From NCBI GenBank assembly GCA_012518215.1, contig JAAYSV010000019.1, forward strand, positions 1 to 64,000: a DNA stretch of 64,000 bases, in the 5' to 3' direction. The translations under genes and the position numbers were made by a program. Source of the stretch: Bacillota bacterium. GTDB taxonomy: Bacteria > Bacillota > Dethiobacteria > DTU022 > PWGO01. The notes beneath the pieces are model-generated. The model worked only from the letters and a program-made list of their open reading frames with translations, made no database searches and was not told where the DNA came from. Below are positions 25,764-33,518 of the stretch, piece by piece; within the stretch, counting starts at the first letter, position 1; each line of letters starts with the position of its first letter.

Positions 25764-26711
25764 TCAGATTCTTCTCAGCCCGGCTTTGCGGGCGATTTCC
25801 AGGGCAGCCCGGTATTCGCTGGAAGTGATCCTTCTTCCCAGCACAGGATGCCCCACGACCTTGTAGCAGGGCCGGTACTGCGCCATGATGTTGACGTAGG
25901 TGTCACGGGAGATTTTTTCAGCGATGAAAGTCATTATTTTCTCCGTGCCGGCTTTCCCTTCCGGCAGAACCAGATGCCTTACCAGAAGGCCATGGACCGC
26001 CGTTCCATTCTGATTGTTGAAGACCAGATCCCCGACCTGCCGGTGCATTTCCTTGACCACCGCAAAATTGATTTCCGGGTAATCGGGTGCTCCGGAAAAT
26101 TCCTCGGCAGGTTCGCGTTCACCGTATTTCATATCGGGCATGTAGATATCGACGACCCCGTCCAGGAGGCGGATCGTTTCCGGATCATCATACCCCCCGG
26201 TGTTGTAAACCAGCGGGAGTTCGAGGCCAAGACGGGAGGCGGTTCTCACCGCATTCAGGATGTTGGGGACCACATGGGTAGGCGTCACCAGATTGATGTT
26301 GTGGCAACCCATCTGCTGCACCCTGAGCATGATGTGGGCCAGCTGTTCATCGGTGACTTCCCGCCCTTCACCCAGGTGGGCCAGGGTGTAGTTCTGGCAA
26401 AATGAGCAACCCAGATTGCAGCCGGCAAAGAAGATGGTGCCCGACCCCCTCGAACCCACCAGCGGGGATTCCTCGCCAAAATGCGGCCCGAAGGAAGATA
26501 TGAGCGCCCGGTATGTTATTCCGCAGAAACCGGTTGCTGGCAGGACAGATTTTCCGGACCCCGTGTCTTTGTATCTCATGGCCCGGCAATGCCGGGCACA
26601 TAAGCCGCAGGGGGAGGCAAGCTCTCTTGATCTGGCGATCTTCTCGTTCCATTGTTCCTCGTCAAGAGAGAGGTAGATTGGCGGGCGTGGATCCACGGTA
26701 AATTTATTCAT
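25764..26711 (-). CDS. Radical SAM protein of the PflA-like (PflX) family
   Basis: This 315-residue protein has the radical SAM motif GCNLGCSFCQNY (CxxxCxxC) near the middle. It is preceded by an extra cysteine-rich segment (SPCGLCARHCRAMRYKD) that could hold another metal site. The overall layout, with INLVTPTHVVPNI and DIYMPDMKYG, matches proteins annotated as putative pyruvate formate-lyase activating enzymes (PflX type), whose substrates are mostly unknown. ATG 26711 gives a sensible N-terminus (MNKFTVDPRPPIYL) but a weak ribosome binding site; ATG 26759 is in frame upstream. It is convergent with folD. Confidence 0.85.
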   Translation of the reverse strand: MNKFTVDPRPPIYLSLDEEQWNEKIARSRELASPCGLCARHCRAMRYKDTGSGKSVLPATGFCGITYRALISSFGPHFGEESPLVGSRGSGTIFFAGCNLGCSFCQNYTLAHLGEGREVTDEQLAHIMLRVQQMGCHNINLVTPTHVVPNILNAVRTASRLGLELPLVYNTGGYDDPETIRLLDGVVDIYMPDMKYGEREPAEEFSGAPDYPEINFAVVKEMHRQVGDLVFNNQNGTAVHGLLVRHLVLPEGKAGTEKIMTFIAEKISRDTYVNIMAQYRPCYKVVGHPVLGRRITSSEYRAALEIARKAGLRRI

Positions 26712-27132
26712 CTGTTCAATCCTGTGCCCATGGAGAACGACGGTCGGAAAACTCTGCACGGGCGGTGGTCGGGGCTTTCCTCCTTCGTTTGTTCAGAAAC
26801 TGAATGTTGCGTAACAGTGGCCGCGGGCCGAACCTGCCCCGGGATCATGCACATTGCCGCAACAGTGCTGAAATTATAGTATCATACCGAGGCCGATACG
26901 ACAAAATATATGAAACGACGAGCAAGGAACTGGCATCCCCGATGTGGAATATTCAACCATCGATGTACCCTGGGGGTCTTCCGCGAATGGATGGGCTTGG
27001 CTTATGCCCTTCCGGATCTTTAACCGTCAATGCACCCGGGGCAATCGTTTGCATGGCCTGTTTTGAGTAGTTCAATTTCTATGGGTATCATAGCGAACAA
27101 AAAAATCTGCGAAAGGAAGGAGGGGGACAGAC
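26712..27132. other. Intergenic stretch with no recognised feature
   Basis: About 420 bases separate the divergent radical SAM and phosphodiesterase genes. I see short open frames without ribosome binding sites and no tRNA or clear promoter. A strong ribosome binding site (AAGGAAGGAGGGGG) for the next gene ends the stretch. Confidence 0.5.
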
Positions 27133-27678
27133 ATGAAACTGATGTTCATCGCCGATATCCACGGTTCGCTGCATTATACACGCCGTGCTCTGGAGTTATT
27201 CGAGAAGGAGGATGCCGATCATCTTCTTCTCCTGGGCGATATACTCTATCATGGGCCGCGTAACCCGCTCCCCCGGGACTACGACCCCGCGGAGGTGGCA
27301 CTTGCCTTCAACAGTTATGCCGAAAGAATTGTTGCCGTGAAGGGCAATTGTGACAGTGAAGTCGATGAAATGGTCCTCGATTTTCCGCTGGCGGCTGTTC
27401 TTTCTACCGTTTTTCTGGAAGGAAGAAGGATATTGATGACGCATGGCCACATATACAATGGGGATCTGCGGCCCCCGTTGAATCGGGGCGATGTTATGCT
27501 CTGTGGCCATACCCATATCCCCGCTCTCGGGAAGAAAGACGGGATATATATTGCCAATCCGGGGTCATTGTCCCTGCCGGCGGGAGACCATTACCGTTCT
27601 TACGGCCTTCTGGATGCCGGCTCTATCTGCATCAAGGACCTGGAGGGGAAGCTCCGGGAAGAACTTTCGTTGTGTTGA
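27133..27678 (+). CDS. yfcE: YfcE/MJ0936-type metallophosphodiesterase
   Basis: This 181-residue calcineurin-like phosphoesterase has the motifs in order: DIHG (MFIADIHGSLHYT), GDILYHGPRN, GNCDSEVD, THGH and GHTH (MLCGHTHIPAL). YfcE-type enzymes hydrolyse phosphodiesters in a metal-dependent way; the natural substrate is unknown. The ATG has AAGGAAGGAGGGGG upstream. The closing IANPGSLSLPAG is typical of the subfamily. Confidence 0.92.
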   Translation: MKLMFIADIHGSLHYTRRALELFEKEDADHLLLLGDILYHGPRNPLPRDYDPAEVALAFNSYAERIVAVKGNCDSEVDEMVLDFPLAAVLSTVFLEGRRILMTHGHIYNGDLRPPLNRGDVMLCGHTHIPALGKKDGIYIANPGSLSLPAGDHYRSYGLLDAGSICIKDLEGKLREELSLC

Positions 27679-27793
27679 TGCAGATAGGTTGCGGGGTGAC
27701 ATCAGCCCCCGATCATGGATAATGACATATCCTTCATCAATTGAAAATAAACTGAAGAAAATAAAAGATGGGGAGGATGTAGCTTCCGGAAGA

Positions 27794-28306
27794 TCACAGG
27801 AAGCCGTCCACCAGATAGGGTAGATCATAAAAGGAATCTTGGCCCAGACGAACGCAACATTTCTTTGCCAGTTTTTTCAAATCTGTAGATGTATCCAGTT
27901 CTATCCAACCACGACTTGAACTCCTGAAACAGTATCTTTGAGCTTCGAACTCCCTGGTTTTCTTGTTCACAAGGATAAATCTCATGAGGGGATTGTACCA
28001 ATCATCGCATTCTATTTTGAGGTATATTGTGATCATGTTTTTCATGATGTTTACTTTTGCGTCAAGTTTTTTGGGGATGCTGCTTTTAACCGCATTTATT
28101 TCACTTCTGGAGAAAACCGGTGGCCTTATCTTTGCCAGATATACCATTCCGTTTGGTGTTTCATGTACTCTGTAACCATCGGGAATTCTATCAACAAGGG
28201 TTCCATCCGGTTTTTTTGAAAACCAGTAGCGCGGATTGCCCTTCCTGGTCAATCCCTGATGCAAATAATAGTTGCCATCCAGAAAATTGGTATATACGAA
28301 TGCCAT
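27794..28306 (-). CDS. Conserved-looking hypothetical protein
   Basis: This 170-residue soluble protein starts MAFVYTNFLDGNYYLHQGLT and continues with RKGNPRYWFSKKPDG, then IPDGYRVHETPNGMVYLAKI. I recall similar short N-terminal segments in uncharacterised bacterial proteins. The C-terminal half (SSRGWIELDTSTDLKKLAKK) is mixed alpha/beta. There is no signal peptide or membrane segment. GGGGG lies upstream of the ATG at 28306. I do not know its function. Confidence 0.7.
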   Translation of the reverse strand: MAFVYTNFLDGNYYLHQGLTRKGNPRYWFSKKPDGTLVDRIPDGYRVHETPNGMVYLAKIRPPVFSRSEINAVKSSIPKKLDAKVNIMKNMITIYLKIECDDWYNPLMRFILVNKKTREFEAQRYCFRSSSRGWIELDTSTDLKKLAKKCCVRLGQDSFYDLPYLVDGFL

Positions 28307-28794
28307 TCCAGAAGCCCCCTTGGAATATTTTGTTTCATGGATACCCGAAGATATTCTCGATGATTTTGATATTCTTGATTATATCACGCTTTTTTAGCCC
28401 GACAGGTTGACAAAATAAATATAGGGGAAAGAGACCCAAGCAGCAGCAATTATCTCCTGAAAACGGGGAAGCACAACATGCATTGTGCGTGGCTCGTTGT
28501 GCCGGCAGGGTGAGCATCGTTGACTCCCTCGCAATGGTTGCAAGATGGCATCCTGTTTCCGCCTGGCGGGTCTTCTTCCCGGCCTGCACTGCACTCCGGT
28601 GGAGGCAGCTGACGGGGGCATTCATACAATTGACGTTCATAACCTAGAATTGCTATAATTGCATCGCATGGACAATTTCCTGTCTTTGGAAATGAAATCG
28701 ACTTCAATGCCGGATGGAGCATCGAAAAATATGTTTTGAAACTGCCGGGATTGTTACGATTATAAAAATACCGGAATACGAAGGAGGGCGGAAA
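28307..28794. other. Intergenic stretch with no recognised feature
   Basis: These 488 bases contain only short frames without ribosome binding sites or recognisable family motifs. The last bases carry AAGGAGG for the lipoprotein gene. I see no RNA gene or repeat. Confidence 0.5.
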
Positions 28795-29277
28795 ATGTCA
28801 AAACGAATTGGAGTATTCCTGTTTACTGTCGTGGTGTTCATCTTGATGATCGTTCCGGTCATTGGCTGTTCGCCGCCGGATGAGTTGTTCCAGACGAAAA
28901 GTGAAGAGGAAAACGGGGCGCTGGAGGCGGAGAAGTTGGAATTGCCGGGGGGGCCTCACCAGTATCCCTATCCGGAAGGCCTGGTTCTGCCGCAGGTTTT
29001 TATCATGTCAAAGGATTACTACGATCAGGCTGACCTTGATGCCTTGCAGGGCAATGTGGTAGAGCCTCTGGTCGCTCATTTCGATTCTGAGGGGCAGACC
29101 GTTGTTTCCATTTTTATCGACAACGATAACAGGGAAGGAGCCGAAAAAAACTATTTTCTGATCGAAGTCATCATCTCCAAAAATGACGGGTCAAACGAAC
29201 CTATTGAATTGGAGTTCATGCATTACAAGGTTGATGGGCAGATACCGGAATGGGAAATGATAGACATCATGGAGTAG
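28795..29277 (+). CDS. Predicted lipoprotein of unknown function
   Basis: This 160-residue protein starts MSKRIGVFLFTVVVFILMIV and has a lipobox PVIGC, so it is probably lipidated on Cys25 and anchored outside the membrane. The mature part is acidic, with ELPGGPHQYPYPEGLVLPQ and a mixed alpha/beta domain. I chose ATG 28795 because AAGGAGG precedes it; the frame opens earlier without a site. I do not recognise the family. The gap to xseA (29278-29468) holds no supported gene. Confidence 0.75.
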   Translation: MSKRIGVFLFTVVVFILMIVPVIGCSPPDELFQTKSEEENGALEAEKLELPGGPHQYPYPEGLVLPQVFIMSKDYYDQADLDALQGNVVEPLVAHFDSEGQTVVSIFIDNDNREGAEKNYFLIEVIISKNDGSNEPIELEFMHYKVDGQIPEWEMIDIME

Positions 29278-29468
29278 CTGTTTGAATTGCACTTCATCCA
29301 TTGATTGTAGCGTTCGTCATCATGGAGAAGGGCTTGAAATATTTGATTGAATCCTTCGGGGGTGCAACGATTTTCCTGTAAACTGTCGGGAAGAAAAAGC
29401 GCTTGTATCATTACTTTTCTACTATCCGGTTGCTTGCCTAATTGAACCGGTAACGGTAAAATATTGCC

Positions 29469-30686
29469 ATGGATGATAAACGGATCTTCTCCGTAACTGA
29501 AGTCAACAGTTATATCCGGGGTCTGCTCGAGACCGATAGTATCCTATCCCATATCACGGTGGCCGGAGAGATTTCAAATTTCACTCATCATCGTTCGGGC
29601 CACATGTACTTCACTTTGAAAGATGAGCGTTCCTCGTTGCGTTGCGCCTTTTTCAAAGGAGACAATTTCCGTTGCAAATTTCTGCCTTCCGATGGGATGA
29701 ACGTCTGGGGCATCGGTCGCATTTCTGTCTACGAGCCTTCTGGCCAGTACCAGCTCATTGTCGATGAGCTCGAACCTGCAGGGATGGGCTCACTTTATCT
29801 GGCTTTTGAACAACTTAAAAAACAGCTCGAGCGGGAAGGGCTCTTCCATCTGCGGCACAAGAAACCGCTTCCTGCTTACCCGCGCCGGGTGGGGCTGGTG
29901 ACTTCCCCGACCGGGGCCGCCCTGCAGGACATTCTGAGCACCGCCGGGAACCGCTTTGCTCCCGTTCAATTTCTGCTGGTTGAAACTTTGGTGCAGGGAA
30001 CAAGGGCTCCTGCCGATATCGTGGCCTCTATCCGCCGCCTCAACCGTCTGGGCAATGTTGATGTTATCATCCTGGCTCGCGGGGGAGGTTCGTTGGAGGA
30101 TCTCTGGGCTTTCAACACCGAGGAGGTGGCCCGGGCCATATTCGCTTCCGCTGTCCCCATCCTTTCGGCTATCGGGCACGAGACTGATTTTACCATCTCC
30201 GACTTTGTGGCCGATCATCGTGCACCAACCCCTACCGGGGCGGCATCGCTCCTTTTCCCGAAACGAGAAGATCTTCGCTGGCAGATCGGTTCCCTGAATG
30301 ACAGGCTTTCAGCGGGCCTGTGGAGGCGGGTGGAGAGGGAGCGGCAGCGGCTCGAATATATCATCACCGAACGTTTTTATCGTCTTCCGTACGAGTATAT
30401 CGGGCGGAAAGAGGAACAGCGGCGGGAATTATCCTCGCGGCTAAAACAAACCTTTCTCTACCAGCTCCAGGAAAAAGCTTACCGTCTGGCCAATTCTACC
30501 ACCAGGCTGGAAGGCCTGAGTCCCTTCAAGATCATGCAACGAGGTTACAGTTTCTGTCGCGATGAAGATGGCCGCCTGGTAACGTCCGTGGCCGATATGC
30601 GTGAAGGCGAACGGCTGGAGCTAACTTTCCTGGATGGGAAGGCCTGGGCACGGATAGAGAAGATAATAAAAGGGAACAGTTCTTGA
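29469..30686 (+). CDS. xseA: Exodeoxyribonuclease VII large subunit XseA
   Basis: This 405-residue large subunit degrades single-stranded DNA with XseB. It has an N-terminal OB-fold (ITVAGEISNFTHHRSGHMYFTLKD), the catalytic domain with GLVTSPTGAALQDIL, and the motifs ARGGGSLEDLWAFN and AIGHETDFTISDFVADHRAPTPT. The length is typical. The ribosome binding site is weak. It heads the xseA-xseB-ispA run. Confidence 0.97.
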   Translation: MDDKRIFSVTEVNSYIRGLLETDSILSHITVAGEISNFTHHRSGHMYFTLKDERSSLRCAFFKGDNFRCKFLPSDGMNVWGIGRISVYEPSGQYQLIVDELEPAGMGSLYLAFEQLKKQLEREGLFHLRHKKPLPAYPRRVGLVTSPTGAALQDILSTAGNRFAPVQFLLVETLVQGTRAPADIVASIRRLNRLGNVDVIILARGGGSLEDLWAFNTEEVARAIFASAVPILSAIGHETDFTISDFVADHRAPTPTGAASLLFPKREDLRWQIGSLNDRLSAGLWRRVERERQRLEYIITERFYRLPYEYIGRKEEQRRELSSRLKQTFLYQLQEKAYRLANSTTRLEGLSPFKIMQRGYSFCRDEDGRLVTSVADMREGERLELTFLDGKAWARIEKIIKGNSS

Positions 30687-30745
30687 TTTTTGTTGTCTGA
30701 ATCCAATTTCAATTGTAAATAACAATACAGGGAGGAGCGCGGGAA

Positions 30746-31042
30746 ATGACCGGGGGCAAACAGAAGATCTCTTTCGAGAAAGCGATGGAGAAACTGGAAA
30801 CTATCGTCAAGAAGATGGAAAGCGGGAAACTCTCGCTGGAGGAGTCGCTGGAGTTGTTCAAGGAGGGGATCGATCTGACGACGGTCTGCAGGGAACTGCT
30901 CGCCGAAGCGGAATTCAAAGTTAAACATCTCCTGAAAAACGAGGAGGAGGGCGGCCGGGATGTCGATGACAATAAAGACTTGCCGGTTGAAGGCAGCAGT
31001 TATGACGGGGACAGCGATGATACCTACAGATATGAAGAATGA
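30746..31042 (+). CDS. xseB: Exodeoxyribonuclease VII small subunit XseB
   Basis: This 98-residue partner of XseA is recognised by ISFEKAMEKLETIVKKMESG and LSLEESLELFKEGIDL. It is somewhat longer than the usual 75-85 residues because of an acidic C-terminal tail. The ATG follows GGGAGGAG. It sits 59 nt after xseA. Confidence 0.94.
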   Translation: MTGGKQKISFEKAMEKLETIVKKMESGKLSLEESLELFKEGIDLTTVCRELLAEAEFKVKHLLKNEEEGGRDVDDNKDLPVEGSSYDGDSDDTYRYEE

Positions 31043-31100
31043 TTCAATAAACCCCCTGTAATTTTTTTTGGCAAAGGGGTAAATATAATTCTACGGTCCC

Positions 31101-31140
31101 GAATCGAGGAATCGGGGAATCGAGGCATCGAGGCATGGTG
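31101..31140 (+). repeat. Five tandem 8-bp units at the ispA start
   Basis: The units read GAATCGAG, GAATCGGG, GAATCGAG, GCATCGAG and GCATGGTG. The array runs into the first codons proposed for ispA. A change in unit number would alter the leader and the distance to the upstream gene. Confidence 0.7.
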
Positions 31141-32088
31141 GAAATGAAAAAAAATGTGGACGACAAACGAGTCCGTGATCGGGCCCGGACGGAACTTGGC
31201 AGAAAACTTGATGATTGGAAGTTCATGGTCGATGAATATCTGGGCAGGATCATCGACCGAGCTTCTCTGCCCGAACCGATCATCGCCGAGGCCATGAATC
31301 ATTCCTTGCTGGCGGGAGGGAAGAGGTTGCGCCCGCTGATCTGCCTGGCGGCTGCCGCCACGTTCGGCCTGCATGCGGAGGTGATCATGGAGGTTGCATC
31401 CGCAATCGAACTGGTACATACATATTCGCTTGTGCACGATGATCTGCCGGCCATGGACGATGACGATTACCGGCGGGGGCAGCCAACCTGCCATCGTGTC
31501 TACGGGGAAGCTACTGCCATTCTGGCCGGGGATGCGCTGCTCACGCTTGCTTTCGAGTTGCTGGCGCAGTTTGGCCTGAAAGAAGGAGGCGCACATCACG
31601 AGCAGAACGCCCTGCGCCTGGTTCATGAACTGGCTTCAGCAGCGGGGTACAGGGAGCTTGTATGCGGGCAGACGATGGATCTGGCTTCCGAGGGGCGCGA
31701 TGATCTATCGCCGCGGGAAGTAGAAGAGATCGGGCGCCGCAAGACGGCGGCCTTGATTCGCGCGGCGGCAAGGATGGGAGCTATTGTCGGTGGAGCCAAC
31801 ATCGGGGAACTGGAAAGCATCTCTCGATATGGCCTGTTCATCGGCATGGCTTTTCAGATCGTCGATGATATGCTGGACATGGAGGGTGATCCCGAGCGGA
31901 TGGGCAAGAAAACGGGTACCGACCTCAGGAAGGGCAAGGCGACCTACCCGGTGTTGTGGGGCAGGGAAAAGGCTTGCAGGAGGGTGATGGTGCTTTATCA
32001 AAGTGCGATGAAGGAACTGGAACAGTTTGGTTCACGTGCCGCAGCCCTGCGATTTCTGGCCGGCCGGGTTGTCTCCCGGCAGGATTGA
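31135..32088 (+). CDS. ispA: Polyprenyl (farnesyl) diphosphate synthase IspA
   Basis: This 317-residue enzyme condenses IPP with allylic diphosphates to make farnesyl or geranyl diphosphate. The first Asp-rich motif is HDDLPAMDDDDYRRG, the second is QIVDDMLDMEGD, and GGKRLRPLI lies between the N-terminus and the first. Starts at 31135 or 31144 (ATG) are both possible; the second has GGTGG just upstream and lies outside the 8-bp repeats. It sits upstream of the OLE RNA and dxs, the usual isoprenoid setting for that RNA. Confidence 0.95.
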   Translation: MVEMKKNVDDKRVRDRARTELGRKLDDWKFMVDEYLGRIIDRASLPEPIIAEAMNHSLLAGGKRLRPLICLAAAATFGLHAEVIMEVASAIELVHTYSLVHDDLPAMDDDDYRRGQPTCHRVYGEATAILAGDALLTLAFELLAQFGLKEGGAHHEQNALRLVHELASAAGYRELVCGQTMDLASEGRDDLSPREVEEIGRRKTAALIRAAARMGAIVGGANIGELESISRYGLFIGMAFQIVDDMLDMEGDPERMGKKTGTDLRKGKATYPVLWGREKACRRVMVLYQSAMKELEQFGSRAAALRFLAGRVVSRQD

Positions 32089-32139
32089 AGGAAACAATTT
32101 GCCCCTGTTTTTTTGACCTGCGGATCGGTCAATATTCTG

Positions 32140-32168
32140 TTGTTGCTGACTACGTTCTATGTTATAAT
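32140..32168 (+). promoter_or_regulatory. Promoter of the OLE RNA
   Basis: A TTGTTG -35 (32140-32145) lies 17 bp before a perfect TATAAT -10 (32163-32168). Transcription would start near 32175, at the left edge of the structured RNA region. Confidence 0.7.
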
Positions 32169-32174
32169 ACTTTG

Positions 32175-32815
32175 ACACAGGGCATAAGTGATGCAGTATT
32201 CTAGTTGAAGCCGCTGTTTCCAAAAACGGGCCTAAAAATCCGTTGAGGGCACATCAATGAAGTCCCTGGTGCTGGCTGCTGACGCCCAGTCGGGGGTCGG
32301 TGCTGGGGGTTAAGGAACTGGGGCGATCTACAAAGGCATGTAGGCGTTGACCCTAGCTCCGTGGAGACCCAAGTGGGTGGTGTATTGCTGTAGTGGCAAA
32401 GGACTACTGCTTGGGGTGAACCTGTATGCGGTGAAAGCTGTGTGCAGCGTAGCCTGCCTTGAGGTGGTGCGGGTGGAGGAAGCCGCTTGCTACTTAAACC
32501 CCCACTGCAAAAGAGGCTAGGAAGCAGAAAGGCTTTATCGAGGAAATCTCCTAGGCTGTTTCCGGGCGCGGAAGGTATCTTCGGGGTTAAAGTACGAGCT
32601 AAGTGGCAATCCAGCTCTGCTGTTGGCAACATGGCGGGGATGATCGTAATAGGAAACTTCCTGATCGGCAACGACAGGTGATCATCCGGGAAATCCTGCT
32701 GGACCTAAGCCGTAAAGTTTACCGGGGTTATCATCACTTATGCCTGATTTATATAATCGGTCTGAGCTCCATGGGTTTTCGGCTTGCTTCCTGTTCCCGG
32801 ATCCCCGGGGGCGTT
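32175..32815 (+). ncRNA. ole: OLE RNA (ornate, large, extremophilic)
   Basis: This gene-free stretch of about 640 bases lies between ispA and a small membrane-protein gene, followed by dxs. Its length, location and partner match the OLE RNA class, a roughly 600-nt structured RNA that binds the membrane protein OapA. Structure is visible: GGATGATC (32638-32645) pairs with GATCATCC (32680-32687) over an internal AGGAAACTTCCT-type hairpin, GTAAAGTTTAC can form a small hairpin, and CCCGG/CCGGG (32796-32809) followed by TTATTTTT may end the RNA. It has its own promoter. Both ends are estimates. In Bacillus halodurans OLE ribonucleoproteins affect cold, ethanol and magnesium stress responses. Confidence 0.85.
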
Positions 32816-32834
32816 ATTTTTGGGGTGAAGATGT

Positions 32835-33413
32835 TTGGCACGAAAAAAAGGAAATGGGGCCGGGAACGGCTGGGTCATCCGCATGGCCATCGGGACTTTT
32901 CTTCTGGCAATTGTCTTCGGGGTTGCTTCTCAACTGCTTCTTCAGAAAGTATTTTCACTTTATCTGGCGTTGCTAATATTGATAGTAGTAGTATTGATCG
33001 GGATTGTTTTCGATGGTATCGGCACGGCAGCGGCGGCGGCGAAGATGGCCCCGTTGAATGCCAAGGCTTCCCGAAAAATTGAAGGGGCGCGCAAGGCGGT
33101 GCAGCTGGTCAAGAATGCAGATCGCGTGGCCAACTTCTGCAATGATGTTATCGGCGACATAGCCGGCATCGTCAGCGGGGCGGTCTCCGCGGTGATCTTC
33201 TTCAATCTCTTTTTTTTCGAAGAAGAACAGGAGTTTTACCTGCGTATTCTGCTTACAGCCGCGGTGGCCGCTGTCACGGTGGGGGGGAAGGCCTGGGGCA
33301 AAAACAGGGCCATCCGCAAATCAACGGAGATCATGCTGGCTCTCGGCCTGTTGCTGACAAGGCTGGAAAGGATTTTGCCGTGCAGGTGGGGCGTTTTCCG
33401 GAAGGATAAATAG
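32835..33413 (+). CDS. oapA: OLE-associated membrane protein OapA
   Basis: This 192-residue protein has about four hydrophobic segments (near residues 15-37, 42-62, 105-130 and 135-155). Between helices two and three lies the conserved run AAAAKMAPLNAKASRKIEGA, then NADRVANFCNDVIGDIAGI, which fits the RNA-binding and membrane-core region of OapA. The start is TTG 32835 with GGGGTGA upstream, immediately after the OLE RNA. OapA forms a membrane ribonucleoprotein with OLE RNA. The identification rests on context and motif, not on a search. Confidence 0.85.
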   Translation: MARKKGNGAGNGWVIRMAIGTFLLAIVFGVASQLLLQKVFSLYLALLILIVVVLIGIVFDGIGTAAAAAKMAPLNAKASRKIEGARKAVQLVKNADRVANFCNDVIGDIAGIVSGAVSAVIFFNLFFFEEEQEFYLRILLTAAVAAVTVGGKAWGKNRAIRKSTEIMLALGLLLTRLERILPCRWGVFRKDK

Positions 33414-33518
33414 AAAATAATATAGTAATTGGTTAATATTATAAATGGATTGGCAGAAGAAAACAGGATTATAGATAACAGAAAACAGAAAGCGACATGA
33501 AAAGGGGTTGTCAGGAAC

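Noticed and set aside
28335-28640. 101-residue minus-strand frame in the 28.3-28.8 kb gap
   Set aside because: Composition looks random, overlapping frames on the same strand are equally open, and there is no start signal.
29223-29411. 62-residue minus-strand frame between the lipoprotein gene and xseA
   Set aside because: Parts look coding-like, but it overlaps the lipoprotein gene end, is very short and matches nothing I recognise.
32201-32671. Open frames of 60-160 codons on both strands within the OLE region, and the idea of a group II intron
   Set aside because: They lack ribosome binding sites and family motifs. No reverse transcriptase and no intron 5' GUGYG or domain V pattern was seen, while context fits OLE RNA.
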